Assembly (NCBI RefSeq): GCF_002776525.5
Contig: NC_045441.1
Location: forward strand, 66,512,650 to 66,576,649
Reading direction: 5' to 3'
Origin: Piliocolobus tephrosceles
Taxonomy: Eukaryota > Chordata > Mammalia > Primates > Cercopithecidae
Length of the DNA stretch: 64,000 nucleotides
The notes beneath the pieces were generated by a model. That model saw only the letters and a list, made by a program, of their open reading frames with translations. It had not been told where the DNA came from and made no database searches. Each line of letters opens with the position of its first letter. Position 1 is the first letter of the stretch. The position numbers were made by a program, and so were the translations under genes. Of the stretch, positions 22,451 through 35,179 are shown piece by piece.

Positions 22451-22573
22451 TAATGCAACAATGAAGGAATTTTTGTAATTTTATCACTCCTATACTAAAG
22501 AAAAAATATTGAACTCTGAGCTTCTATTTCTTTGATGTGTTTTTCAGTTATGTAAAGACCAATAAGTCCTGTC
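22451..22573 (+). repeat. 123-bp duplicated segment, copy B
   Basis: Same 123 bases as 16978-17100 in direct orientation, with A at 22494 in place of G. The bases on either side (CATTCTG before, TTTAAAAAGC after) share nothing with copy A. No tail and no target duplication is seen. Confidence 0.93.
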
Positions 22574-24844
22574 TTTAAAAAGCTTTCTCTAGAATTCTCT
22601 AAGGCACAATCTTATAGTCATTTCCTAAGAAGGGCTTACAATATAACCCTAGGGAAAACTTTGGGGGTTATAGAGTAAGTGGGGAATTAACGTTTAAAAA
22701 TTATATCATAAATTATTGAAAAATATATTTTTAATTCACCAGAGATTACCTTGAAGACAATTCTGTGTCTTGAAAGATTCCCTTTCAAGATGCAAATTAA
22801 CACAATTATCTTAGTTGAAAACATATTTAGGAGGTATGCAATCAAAATATTAAATCAGTTAAATAAAGCCAACATGTGCAATCATATTTGGTAAGTAAAT
22901 AATTTTTAATTAGAAACTTTAAAGAATATATTTAGCATACTTTTAAAAGTGGAGCATATTTTCTGCACAGTTAGTACTGCTCCTCAATTTGTGTTTAACT
23001 GTATTTTTCTAATCCAGAAACCAATGAGCTAGTAAGTGTGTAGAAAACTCAAATACAAAAGCATGGATAGTTTTATAATCATCAGAGTGATTTAACATTA
23101 ATTCTGCATTACTGACTAAAGAAAATGTTGTTCTCTACTCTTATGGACTTGGTTACTAAATTAATAAACTCTAGCTTAATTTTTAATTGGAACCACTTTT
23201 TCTGGGACTGATATACAGTTTTTTCTTGTTGTTGTTGTTCTTTCAGATCCCCTGTATATTTAAAAATAAAATACCTCTCCATAAATCATTAAGTCATGGC
23301 TCCCAGGAAAATATTTTGTGTTCCAAAAATAAAATTTATAGTTTGCTGAGACTGCAGTTCTTTACTGCTAAAACACATAAATAAGCAGAAAGAAACCCAA
23401 GAAAGAGGAAAAAATGCCAAATGCCAATGGAGTTACGTTCATTAAGAAAGGTGAAATTAATTGTGTTAATTAATGGATACTAGGAAAGCATTTTAACTAT
23501 AATATAGTTTTTAATAATTCACCTAGCTAATTGTACTCTGGGGTTCATTAAAATATTTTTGAGGATGACTCTCACTTTTTTTTTTTTGATTCCAGTACTT
23601 TTAATAATTTAATATTGCCAATTCATTAATTAAAACAAAGGTCAAACTCTTAAAATTTGAGCTAAGGCTAGACTATCTTTAATGAGTTTTGTGGTAGAGA
23701 TATGTGTACCTCTTGCAAATGAATCACAGGAAAATCACTAAGAGTGAAATAAAAAATCAAAGTAATATACTTATGTCTAATAGCATTTAAGTATCTAATT
23801 ACTGAATTTAAGTTAAAAACAAAATGCTGCACTTTGGAAAGAAGGGGGGCGATCTGCTTTTTCTAGGGAAAGAGGCCAGAGAATGGTCACAGCTATAGCA
23901 ACTTGTCCCCAAGTAGACAGCATACCAAAACAAATGTCCAGGGAGTCAGAAATGCTTATGAAGAGAGAGGGCAGGAATTCTCAGTCCTCAGCCATGGTCC
24001 AGAGGAAAAGCAACATCCATAGTGTTGGTAAGTCAATCAAACTCTTGTTAAACATTAGTTTGATGAAGTTAGTATTCACCTGTATTTATTTAAAAATGCT
24101 ATGTGGTCAAAGAGTTAAACATTCAATACTATTAAAAATAAATCGACAATAATCGTTGGTATAGGAAATTAATTTTTAGAGTTCTCTGATTTATTTTCTT
24201 TTACTGTAGTAATAATACTTAACATGAGATCCACTGTATTAACAAAATTTTAAATGTACACTACAGTATTTTTAATTATAGGGACAATGTTATGCAGCAG
24301 ATCTCTCAAAGTTTTTTATCTAGCATAATCAAGACTTTATGCCAATTGTAAAGGTCTATAGTATCTAAGTTAATATGCCAACACATACAATGGGAAAAAT
24401 TAGGCATTAGATTCCATTTGAAATATTTTGTGCCAAAAAGACTGATAATTTCTATTGAATTTCCCTTTGATATTATTCTAAGTCCTAGTCTATTAGAATA
24501 TCTACTTGCCATAGATGTCCAGAAAAGAATATTACAATAGTAGGTGCCAAAATTCAAGTTATACACAGTTGTTGGAAGCTCAGAACATATTTCCAAAAAT
24601 AGTTTTATAAATAATAAACTTGCTTTCTGACATAATTTATAATAGAAATTTAAATATAATTTTCAAAAACCAAGTTTCAAGTTGACAAAACCAACTATTC
24701 AATTTCACTTTTTTCTTGGTTATTGTTGCATGAATAATAGACCATAAATTAGAAGAATATGTGAACATGGGCAGAAAAGCTATCAAAGTTAACATGGCAT
24801 TGAATATAATATTGGGAGCTTTTTCAGGACAGTATTTATTATGT
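22574..24844. other. Single-copy AT-rich DNA, nothing recognised
   Basis: About 2.3 kb without a nameable repeat. 23820-24020 is GC-richer and includes an 89-codon plus frame at 23883-24152, without recognisable domains. Confidence 0.4.
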
Positions 24845-25085
24845 CAATGTTTCTTATAATAAAAATAATAATATTTATTTAAAGTTTATTATTCTATTAT
24901 CTTGCTATAGTACTTTATGTTCATTTACTATACTCATGTAATTCTGTTGTGTCAGTATAGCCCATCTTTCATAGGGGATAAACTGTGATTTAGACATTTA
25001 AATAATTTCCTTGACATGGGATACTGACCAATTGGAGGAGCAGGAACTGAACTGGAGCCTGTGTGATTTTAATTAGTCCTCTACA
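24845..25085 (-). repeat. MIR SINE, minus strand, diverged
   Basis: The reverse MIR order is visible: TATTTATTTAAAGTTTATTA, a CTCATGTAATTCTG block, a CATAGGGGATAAACTGTG block and a GGAACTGAACTGGAGCCTGT end. Confidence 0.6.
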
Positions 25086-25714
25086 TACTGCATTCTTCTC
25101 CTGAACTCTGTATTTTTTTCAAATCACATAAAAATTCAGGGATTCCCTTTCTTTAATTTTGATAAATCAGTGGATGTTTAGTTGTGATTATACTCTTTCC
25201 TCATGATACAAATAAACTATGACAACAAAACAAGTGAGAGCAATGCTTATTTCTGCAGAAATATGAAGAAAAAAGTTAATTTAGGTAGAGGTTGAGAGAT
25301 AAAAATCTAGATCAAGAGCTAGTTTGAATTAACAGGGTGTTAATATTAAGCAAAATAAGGTGAGCAATAGGAGGCAAAAATAAGGAAAGAAAGTTTTCAG
25401 GTATTTCTCAATGTGATGGAAAATATAACTTTTCTGGTTATGTATGCAATTGAAAGAAAATGGGGAAGAGAAGGTGCATCTTAGAAGGTCAAGAGATGGA
25501 ACTGGTAAAACAAGTTTAGTGTGAAAGAAACATGTTGTAAATGTACAATCAACCATTGGTATATGCCAAATATATTTTATTCCAATGATTAATGTCATGT
25601 TCTTACTGGTTTCCATCTTGTTCCCTTTCTTTCCATGTGGTTGAGGCTCTTTGGTCCCTAGACATGGCCAACTGGTTGGTAACCTTTCCATGAGTTACGA
25701 AAAGTGTACTCATT
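25086..25714. other. Single-copy DNA, nothing recognised
   Basis: A 120-codon minus frame at 25329-25691 has no recognisable domain, no Kozak-like support and no conserved composition. I do not call it a gene. Confidence 0.4.
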
Positions 25715-26213
25715 TTATATTTCTGCGTAATAAATCAACTCAAATTTAGTAGCTTAAAATAACATACACATTTGTTAAATGTATTATCTTACAGTTCTGT
25801 AGGTCAAATATTCAACACAGGTCTCACTGAACAAGAATCAAGGTGTCCAGCGAGCTGCTTTCGTTTCTGGGGCTCTACGGGAGGAGCTACTTTTGTGTCT
25901 TTTCCAGCATGGCTCCTTTTCTTCTATCTTCAAAGCCAGCAATGACAGGCTGAACTGATCTCACATTGCATAATTCTAACCTCTTTTGTAGTCACATCTC
26001 CCTCTAATTCTCTTCTGCCTCTCTTTTTTGAGGACTCTTGTGATTACATTTGGCTCACCTAGAAAATTCAGAATAGTCTCCCCATCCCAACATCCTAAAA
26101 TGTAATCACATCTTCAAAGCCCACTTTAGTACATAGTGAAACATATTTATAGGTTGTAGAGATTGAGATGTGTACATATTTGGGACAGGGAAGGACTTTC
26201 TGCCTAACACAAA
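25715..26213 (-). mobile_element. Ancient LTR, MaLR/ERVL-type
   Basis: The left edge has the common TGCGTAATAAATCAACTCAA and TTAGTAGCTTAAAATAACA blocks, then TTACAGTTCTGTAGGTCAAA and CAAGGTGTCCAGC. The right edge has GGAAGGACTTTCTGCCTAAC followed by ACA. The order matches an old MaLR-like LTR in minus orientation. Subfamily unknown and termini eroded. Confidence 0.55.
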
Positions 26214-26350
26214 GAGTTTACTATGTTCAAGTCAAAGTGAAGATAACTGGACAGTGGCAAACTGTCCATCTTAATTTGTTTATATCCAATTAAAGTAATG
26301 GAAAAATCTCTTTGATTCTAAGATAAATATCTTATACTCCAAAAATGAAA

Positions 26351-26710
26351 CTGGTGACCATCCCTAATCTTAAACTCTGACATGCTAAATGTTCCAAAAT
26401 CCAAAATTTTCTGAGCACTGATATAGCTCCACAAGTGGGAAATTTCACACCTAACCTCCTGTGACAAGTCATAGTGAAAATACAGTCAAGACTTTGTTCC
26501 ATGCACAAAATCATTAAAGTATTTTATAAAATTATCTTCAGGCTATGAGTGTAAGGTGTATATAAAACATAAATTAATTTCATGTTTAGACATAGGTCCC
26601 ATCTCCAAGATACCTCATTGTGTATATGCACATATTCTAAAGGCAGAAAAAAATGTGAAATCCAAAACACTTCCAGTCCCAAACATTTTAGATAAGGAAT
26701 ATTCTACCCT
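26351..26710 (-). mobile_element. Tigger-type DNA transposon (MER44/Tigger7-like), second copy
   Basis: Same family as 6448-6788 in opposite orientation. It has CATCCCTAATC near the left end, CCAAAATCCAAAATTTTCTG inside, and CATTTTAGATAAGGAATATT near the right end. About 360 bp; both ends are eroded, so the TA duplication is not clean. Confidence 0.7.
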
Positions 26711-26789
26711 TAATTAAATTCTTAATTAACTATTTTGGTTGGTTACCTTCTTATTTTCCTCAATCTGTCCAAAGTTAAAAGGGGGAAAC

Positions 26790-27060
26790 AAAAGATGTAT
26801 TAAGTGTCTACTCTGCAACAGTAACTGCTTTAAATATGTGATTTAATCTTTCACTTATGTAGTGGTTTTTTTTTTTTTTTCAGGGAATTATGTGGTACAA
26901 CTTTACTGATGTCACCACCATAGGATACTTCTGCCTTCTTGTTACCCATTTTTGCCTATAGAGACAATAAACCCCAAAGTACCAAAGCTAGCAAGTAAAA
27001 CTGCAGTTGAATTCAAACCCAGATCTCTCTGACCCCCAAAGCCTATTGTTTCAGGTCAAG
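26790..27060 (-). repeat. MIR SINE, minus strand, with insertion
   Basis: ATTAAGTGTCTACTCTGCAA at the left and TTGAATTCAAACCCAGATCT at the right are the two ends of a reversed MIR. The middle has expanded, with a T run at about 26867-26880. Confidence 0.65.
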
Positions 27061-27573
27061 TTTATTGGATAAAAGATTCTGGTATGGAAATTTGCATGCA
27101 AGAATCTTGTTGCAATCAATACTAGCAAAGCAGTGGAGGAAACTGGATTGAGAAGAGTTGAATTGCAATGAAGTCTCAAAAAGGCATCAGCTAATCTCAT
27201 GGGGGGCTCTAGAATTGGAATGACTCTTGACAGTAATCCTTGAAGCAGAGGAACCAAGACTTTTATCTTCCTGCTAGCCAGTCAATAGATGTGACGTGCT
27301 CCCAGGGAGAGTCTGTGACTTCAGACAAGGAGGCTCCCCCTGCCCAGTTGTTGTCTGTTGTCAGCATTTATAGCAGCTGGGAAGGACGAGTACTTTAGTC
27401 TTTAAGGAAGGGGATCTGGGAATATCACTAAAGCATCCACTCCACCATGCTCTTGTCATGTGTATTTATTACAGTTCCTTCCATTCATTGCATTTGATTT
27501 TCTTCCCTAAGTTTCTAGGCTTTCATATTTCCTCATTTCTCCCAGGTGATACTTCTGGAGTGTGTTACTTGAC

Positions 27574-27576
<3 letters not shown>
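27061..27576. other. Single-copy DNA, nothing recognised
   Basis: A GC-richer patch at 27280-27400 has no nameable repeat or coding signal. Confidence 0.4.
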
Positions 27577-27610
<34 letters not shown>

Positions 27611-27620
27611 GCTGTGAAAA

Positions 27621-27652
<32 letters not shown>
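27577..27652. repeat. Two adjacent A30-class homopolymers
   Basis: A31 (27577-27607) and A30 (27623-27652) are separated by the 15 bases GGGGCTGTGAAAAAT. Neither is attached to an Alu or L1 body that I can see. Confidence 0.9.
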
Positions 27653-27653
<1 letters not shown>

Positions 27654-30541
27654 GGTTCTGGGGCATTTAAATAGCAGAAAGAAAGACAAGGGAAAGAGAG
27701 AGAAACATGAAATGAGGGAAATAGAGGAGATAAAATAAAAACTGAAATAAAGCTAAAAAAGTCTAAACTAAGGCACAGGATGAAGGTCAACATGGAAACC
27801 ACATCTCAAATTGTTCTCCTTTTGGGATTATGCTTGATGGATCCACTCTTAGAGATCAATTTCTGTCTATAAATTTTAAAAAGTAGTTGCAAGCCAGAAA
27901 ATCTAGTGGATACAATTCAAGCCAGAGGCCACAAAGAGTAACTACCAGTCACTATTTAGAGAGGGGAGAAATAAATCTGAGGGAGTAGAAGTAGGATAAT
28001 AAATGAGAAACAGAGTGAAGAGCTAAAAGTAGTTTGAGCTGGAATTAATTTAGGAGTATATCTTGAAAGAGTAAAGACATGTGGAAAAGTGCTACAGACA
28101 TGGATGGTGTTTACAGCCTATTGTTTTGCATGGAGAGAATGATGATGGGGCTTGAGTACATGGCTCTTAGAAGGGTTATGTCTACTCCTCATTATTGCCT
28201 GTTTTGCAAATTGTTCTATTCTTACTCAAGGTAAAAAATCCCTTTACAGGGATGGTAGGGCAACAGGAAGTACAGAAACTTACAAAGGGAAATGTAGTGA
28301 CTTCTGTACTTTGCAGTGAGAAACCAGTCATTGTTTGCAGGAGATTTTGTAAATCAGAAATTTTTCCTGTATAAATGCTACCACACTGAAGTCTATTTTA
28401 TCAACAGACACAAAAATGTAAATATTAGGAGAAGATACATCATTGTTTTTATATTTCTGGGCAAGCACTTTCATTTTCCACTGAAACATACCTGGCATAG
28501 TCTTTCACAGCTAACAAATGTCAAGACATTGCAAAATGTACGTTTATAAATAACACATGTAAACATAGATGTGAAGGTTATAATAAGGACATGATCTCCT
28601 ATACCATAACTACAATATAAATCCACGTGGCTTTCCCATTATTACATATGAGGGGTTATTTTTCTTTAATATAATTTTTATGAAAAATCTCATATGAATC
28701 AATATATACATCTTTCTCAACAATGTATCAGTTCTTTAGTAATAGAGATAAAACTTAATTTGATTATTGGATTAAGTGCAAAACTAGTTAAGATATTGTC
28801 AGAAAATTTGCTAGATACTTAATGACTTACCACAATAAAATATAATTTTAAAAGTACTTTTTATAGATAAAGCGTATTCATTAAGGCACCTAGAGTATTG
28901 CTTTTAAAAAGTAAACAATGTTGTTTGATAATACTTAGAAAGTCTATTATGTAAGAGCTACTAAATTGTTTCTTTGGTTCATGACATGGTGTCAGAGCTT
29001 TGAAGTAGAGGAGTTTGAATTTCTGAACATTTTCAGCAGCACAGTTTATGTTTACACTTAATATTAGGTTGATCCAATTAAATTGCTAATATTCAACTTT
29101 TCACTTAAAAAAACAGTAAAAAAATCTGTTATAAATGAATATTACAAGCTTTAATATTACAGTTTAAAGTTATATCACAGTCTCAGCAGATAAAAATGTA
29201 AGGTTTAAGGAACCCTAAAAGGTGTTAAAAGTTCCACTGCAGAACGGGGGATGGTTCAGCGGTCAGGTAAGTGGTCATGATGATCCAGCTTCCAAAACAG
29301 GAGATCAGGGAAGAAAGTCAATCAATCATGCAGAAGGAAGGCTTACACACATAACAATGAAAGAGAAAACCAGGAGACAGCACAAGGGAGAGGAGGCCTT
29401 TTTATGTTGGGAGCTGGTCAGAGACCCAGGAGAGCAACTATAGCCAGGAAAGTCACATTGCCTGAGAGATCAAAATAAGAAGTCAAGAAAACAGGCCACA
29501 GGAAAATGATACTTCAGAAGGAAATTCCTCTCTGAGGTAGACTCTTCTAGGTAGATATGTCTATGCAGAACAGAACAAATCTAGTGGTAGAATTGTTGGC
29601 AGGATAGTTATAATTAGATAATAAAGGTAGATTCTTAGATAGCATGGTAGAATATGAATATTAAAGGAAGTATTCTTTTCACCCAATCATAAAGAGCTTC
29701 TGTGACACATAAAAATGTGCCAATGAAATTACTCAGAAATGTGAAAGTAGTAATATATATAAAATGCGGATAACTGAATAAAGTCACTTGGACAGTTTGC
29801 CCAAATATACAACAAATATTCAACGAATAAATCAATTTATATTGTATTCATCTAAAATGAAACTTTGTTGGCATCTTAGCACTGAACATAATTTAATAAA
29901 CATTTATTGAATCAATGCGTTAGAGACTTGGCATGGAGGATTCTGTAAATTATTAGTCAGAGAAATTTGAAATTTTGTAGCTTCCAATAACTTTTTCCTG
30001 GATAAAATTAATGGACCAACTTCACATGTGAACCAACTATGATTTTGGATCCAGATGTCATTGAAAAGAATGATAAATTGGCAGATTGTGACTTATATTT
30101 CAATACCCAGTGAAATATTTTAATCACACAAAAATATAGATATAAGTCACATGGATCTCAAAGATTAACAATCTAACAAGTATTGTTAGTCTTTCAAGAC
30201 AAAGAACTTTGATGAAATATTTTTAAAAGACCATTTCATAGCATGATCTAAAGGTGTATATCTTGGTCCAAGTCTGACTTCATTTTCCTTTGAATTTTGC
30301 CATCAGTGTGTGAAAGTGCAAGGAAGTCATCAGCCACTTGCTAGGACCCAAAATGGGCCACAGAGAAACACTATATATTTTAATAACAACAAGTCGAACA
30401 CAGTTCCTGTGAAAGAATATAACTAAAAAGTCTAGAAGGAGCAAACAATCAGTAAAAAGCAATCATTTCCCAAGTGAAGGCACACCAATACTTGCTAAAA
30501 AAAAGTATACTTGCAGGAATTTCCCCAAAATACATTTTGCC
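27653..30541. other. Mostly single-copy DNA, nothing recognised
   Basis: 27660-28110 is purine-rich. 29222-29560 is GC-richer than its surroundings and includes a 73-codon plus frame without recognisable content. 29890-29915 has a short AATAAACATTTATTGAATCA motif of the L2 end type, too short to call. Confidence 0.4.
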
Positions 30542-30849
30542 TTTTTTTGGGGGGGTGGGGGGGGGAACAGAGTCTCGCTCTGTAGCCCAGGCTGGAGTGC
30601 AGTGGCATGATCTCGGCTCACTACAATCTCCACCTTCCGGGTCTCGGTTCAAGCAATTCTCCTGCCTCAGGCTCCCAGGTAGCTGGGATTACAGGCAAGC
30701 ACCACCATGCCCAGCTAATTTTTGTATTTTTAGTAGAGACAGGGTTTTGCCATGTTGGCCAGGCTGGTCTTCAACTCCTGACCTCGTGATCTGCCCGCCT
30801 CGGACTCTCAAAGTGCTGGGATTACAGGCGTGAACCACCATGCCCGGCC
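30542..30849 (-). mobile_element. Alu, minus strand, with G-rich tail
   Basis: The reverse Alu runs from GAACAGAGTCTCGCTCTGTA to the terminal CATGCCCGGCC at 30849. Short direct repeats of the CCAAAATACATTTT type (about 30525-30538 and 30850-30865, one A indel) mark the target duplication. The tail, normally a T run on this strand, is T7 followed by G-rich sequence (30548-30565). Confidence 0.95.
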
Positions 30850-31027
30850 CCAAAAATACATTTTCATGTGTATCCACTATAAAGTGGAAAGGGCCCAGAG
30901 TGAAGAGGTGATCAGACTCTTCAGATACATCTTCCATGTGACTACCAGGACTAAAGGCACCTAAAAGTGATCATAAATGTCTTAGCTCAGAGTGCTGTTT
31001 TAAATTTCCATAGGTTGGGTGACTTAA

Positions 31028-31195
31028 ACGTTCAGGACGTACAGGTTTGTTACACAGGTAAATATGTGCCATGGTGGTTTGCTGCACCTATCAACGTATT
31101 ACCTAGGTATTAAGCCCCACATGCATTACCTGTTTATCCTGATGCTCTCCCACCCCCCACTCCCTGACAGGCCCCAGTGTGTGTTCCCCCTTGTG
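31028..31195 (-). mobile_element. L1 3' end fragment, minus strand
   Basis: The sequence from CAGGACGTACAGGTTTGTTA through GTGCCATGGTGGTTTGCTGC to the CCCCCCACTCCCTGACAGG block is the antisense of an L1PA/L1PB-type 3'UTR end. An Alu starts at its right edge. Confidence 0.85.
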
Positions 31196-31482
31196 TTTTT
31201 TGAGTGTCTCACTCTGTCACCCAGGCTAGAGTGCAGTGACACTGTCTTGGCTCACTGTAACCTCTGCCTCCCAGATTTAGGCGATTCTCATGCCTCAGCC
31301 TCTTAAGTAGCTGGGATTACGGGAATGCTCCATCATGTCTGGCTAATTTTTGTATTTTTTTTAGTAGAGTTGGGGTTTCCTCATGTCGACCAGGTTAGTC
31401 TTGAAATCCTGACCTCAAGTGATCCACCCACCTTGGCCTCCCAAAGTGGTTGGATTACAGGCATGAGCCACCATGCTTGGCC
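31196..31482 (-). mobile_element. Alu, minus strand, older
   Basis: Complete in order from GTGTCTCACTCTGTCACCCA to CCACCATGCTTGGCC, with many substitutions and a small deletion in the usual GAGACAGAGTCTC block. It directly abuts the L1 fragment on its left. Confidence 0.93.
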
Positions 31483-33377
31483 CATAGTGGAATTTCTTAA
31501 TAATACAGAGTTAGTGGAACTAAGTACACAAATTCAACAAATTTTAAGTTCAAGGCCCCAGAATAGGTTTCATCCATATGTCTAGCCTGTTAAATAGTTT
31601 GCCTTTTCTGAGCTCATAATTTTAGCATGGTTGCCTAGGATACTTCATTCTCAACAAATCACTCAGAACCCAGTAGGCAGATAGGTAGTAGTGGGGTAGC
31701 ATTAAAGCTGTTTTAGTCTGGTCTCTATAAAGACTTGTTATTTCCAGCTGTGCCCCCTAACTATTGAGGTACATGACTTTATTGTGCAAAGAAGCCGCTC
31801 CATGCATTCATGTATCCATTCAGCAAATATTTGCTGATCCCCCACGGTAGGCTAAGCACACATGAATGCTACTTCCTCACAAATAAAGCTTACGGGTTTG
31901 ATTCTTATGTCTCACATGTACACTGCATGGCTTTAAATCACTTACTTAACTTACAGATTTCTAAATCCAATCTTATCCTTTATACATAAATAGCAAATTT
32001 TCAGTGTAATGTGCCAGCATCTCCAATAGTAGACAGAGCCATTGTCTTCCAGGCCTGTAGGTAATCTAAGTTCAATAATTCATAAAACTTTGAATTGACT
32101 ACACATGAAACTAGCTTGTGGTATGTTTCTCTTAGAAGTAAATCTTTCATTTTCTGTTAATTCACATATAGCTATTAGCGGTAGCCACAATAGTTATTTA
32201 AATCTGGATTCAAAAATACAGGAGTTTCAGGTTAATTAGATAATATTTGAATTTCAACAATCTAAATACCTGTGGCATTTTCTTTCAAACTGTTACCCAC
32301 AAAAATTGAATTAAAATATTGTTATTTTGTTTGAGATGGCTTTGAGGGAAAAGGAACATAACGATTTTACTACTGTAACACTGACTTAAAGTGATCTAAA
32401 ATACTCATTTTTGTATATGCTAGGAGACTGCACTGATTAGGCACCAAAGAAGATACTGTTAATCATCTTTAATGCAAGTTTAATTATAAGATAATGTCAA
32501 TGACATACTGCAGGATGTTGTCACAAGATAACTTGTCTTCTCTCTCCTGCTGTTACATAAATGCTGAGACAAAACTGAAATGTTTATTCTCAAAGCAGGA
32601 GACATTGCTCTTGTAATCAAGCTCTATTTCAGTCACTTTATGTCTAATATTGACTATCAGATTATTGCTTGTATTGATTGTTTCTATATGTTGGATATAG
32701 GTGTTCCAGTAGTAGCTTTATGTATCTTGCAAAAAATTTTAAATTTAGGACTTTTATGTCGGGATTATATTTGATTTCGGTATGAAAATGGCATTTATTT
32801 TTCACCTGTGACAATTAGTAAATTCAATTAAATATATACAGGCTGATTTCTGTATAAAGCAACTATATGGTGCAATTGATCTTATTCTTTCACCATGTAT
32901 ATACAGACAAGTGAGAATTTTTATTATGGCTTTAGTCTAATGGTACATTGCAAAGATTCTAATTGAAAATGTTTTATATTCTGGATAAACATAGTTGAAA
33001 TATGTCCTTATTATTTTAGAGGGATTTTAATTCAGTGATCAAGCATGGATATCGAACAAAGCAAAGTTTAGCAGTATGTTGTTGAGAGGATTGAATATTA
33101 GCAAATAATAGAAGAAAAAAATCAATGAAAATCATTAAATTTCAAGCCTTAATTTTATAATTTCTAGAATAATATATATTGTTAATGTTCTATATCATAT
33201 GTGCACTTTTGTTATATTTCTACATCAACCAAGTTATAGATCTAAGATAAGTATGTATTTATATGAGACTTGAGTAAGTGAGCAAAAATAAAGCTCAGAA
33301 AAATGGAAAGTGAACACACGTCTTATCTTTGGCTGGCAACTGGCAATAAGGACATCACCTTGTCCATAGGAAGGCAG
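31483..33377. other. Single-copy AT-rich DNA with an L2 trace
   Basis: 31795-31865 contains CATTCAGCAAATATTTGCTG followed by ATC, an L2 3' end trace on the minus strand. The rest is unassigned. Confidence 0.45.
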
Positions 33378-33735
33378 TGTGCTACAGGAGAGTAATCATC
33401 AGATTTGATCAACCTACATTTGAATCCCTGTTCTACTACTTACTTGCTGTGTGATCTGGGCAATTATCTCAAATCCTTGAGCCTCACATTCCCTATTTGT
33501 TAAATTGGGAGAGTTTTGAAGCATAAATGGAATTATGCAGTTGATGGAGAACAAGGACTGAGGAATCCGGAGACCCATTTTGAACCTCAGTCATACCTTT
33601 AGTGTGTTAAATTTTATTCAGTTACTTAAGAGAAATAATAAAACCTACCTCTCAGTAGTGTCTTGAGGATTATGAAATAGCAGATATAATACATTTAGCA
33701 GAATGCCTAGAATATAAGGGATGGTTATTATTAAT
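33378..33735 (+). repeat. MIR SINE(s), probably two adjacent copies
   Basis: 33378-33530 has the MIR blocks CATTTGAATCCCTGTTCTAC, TACTTACTTGCTGTGTGATC and TCCCTATTTGTTAAATTGGG. A second set follows at about 33540-33735: GACTGAGGAATCCGGAGACC, ACCTACCTCTCAGTAGTGTC and an AGAATGCCTAGAATATAAGG end. Two tandem insertions, or one copy interrupted by a duplication. Confidence 0.75.
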
Positions 33736-33769
33736 ATAAAAAAGCTTGCAGAGAGTGATAGACCTAACT

Positions 33770-34470
33770 CTTTTATATAGGGTGGTCAGAGAAGGCTTTC
33801 TGTTAAATGATATTTGAGCACAGACTTAAAAAAAAAAAGAGAGAGATGAAGAAAATGTGACAGGTGGAAATCTGGAGGAAGAATATTTTGAACAGGGAGG
33901 AAAATGGGCATGAAACATCCAGGACAGTTCCAGATTAGGTGTACTCAAGGAAAGACCAATGTAGCAAGAGCTGAGTGATTGAAACAAACAAACAAACAAA
34001 TAAACAAAACTGGGCAGGGAGAATGAGGACAGAAAAAGAGCAGAGGTTCAGGCCACACATGACCCCAGAGATAGTGATGACGATTTGGTTTTACTGAATG
34101 GTAGGATTTGGCTAGATGAACAGGGGCCAATCCTGGTTTTTGCATGGAAGACACATAGAGTAAGGATTTAAATGGTGAAACCAGTTAGGGGCCTATTGCT
34201 CAAGACCAGGCAGGGAGTAATATCCGTTGAACTGAGGTGATGGTGTTGAAAGTGATGAAATATGGCTGGATTCTAGATACATTTTGAAGTTGATATTAAT
34301 GAGTTTTACTGGTTTATTTAAATGACATGTAGAAGACAACTAAATGATAAAGATTTGGGCCTGAGCAACTACAGAAGTAGAGTTACCATTTACAAAGAGG
34401 AAAATACCAGGCCAGAAATAGATTGATGAGAAAGCAATTAAGAGTTTTAGATTCAATGTATTGCCATATA
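33770..34470 (+). repeat. Ancient interspersed repeat, class uncertain
   Basis: A purine-rich sequence with the order GGTCAGAGAAGGCTTTCTGT, ATATTTGAGCACAGACTTA, TTGGCTAGATGAACAGGGGC, GAAACCAGTTAGGGGCCTAT. It resembles a widespread old mammalian repeat whose consensus I recognise but cannot name safely. It includes a short (CAAA)n tract at 33984-34008. Confidence 0.5.
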
Positions 34471-35179
34471 CCAAATTCAAGGGTTAGAGCAGTGATGAAT
34501 GTTAAATGTGTGTCAATGATTTTAATGCAGTCATCATTGAGTGAAATATCAATTATCTCTGTTAACTTTTTAAGACAAATTCGGTTCTGAATTTTAGTCC
34601 AACTTTATACTGAATCACTTTTGCGTGAGTTAAAAGTTGCAAAGTTATTGTAAACGCTCTCAAAATATATTGAAACCAATTTTATGAACTGCTAATCAGT
34701 AATTACAGTTAAATGAAAATGTATGTGCACCTAGGTTCACTGATTTTTACGTATTAATTATGAACCAGATGATATTTGAACACTCATTTTGTGAAATCTA
34801 AAAGTATAATAGTTAGATCATTTAAAACCTCTTAAATGTCAGACAATTTTACTAATTTTCACATAATTAATATTGCTAACTTCAAAGATAAAGAACACTA
34901 TTCTTTTTGATATTTATTTTAAAGAAGAGCCATTTTTTAAATCTTACATTTTGCAACTGAATAACAAGGTATGTAGTGACTAGTTCCTAGGATGGCAAAA
35001 ACATTTATGAATTTTTAATAATAGTGATATTATTCTGGCTATTGTCTAGGAATCCAGCAATCTTACCGTATAGTTTTCTATCTATAATTTGGGTCAGCTA
35101 TTTCCTCCTTGTTAGAGCATCTAATTGAACCAAATCATACTGGTTTTCTTCTAAAGTAGAAAGAGTGGTAGAACTTGAT
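34471..35179. other. Single-copy AT-rich DNA, nothing recognised
   Basis: No repeat or coding signal visible. Confidence 0.4.

Noticed and set aside
25329..25691. A 120-codon minus-strand open frame
   Set aside because: Among the longest frames outside recognised repeats, but no domain, no exon signals and no composition change mark it as a gene.
27458..27802. Frames rich in lysine or phenylalanine
   Set aside because: They are translations of the A30-class homopolymers.
30474..31585. Several open frames of 60-119 codons
   Set aside because: They read through Alu sequence on the antisense strand, a frequent artefact, with no evidence of exonisation.
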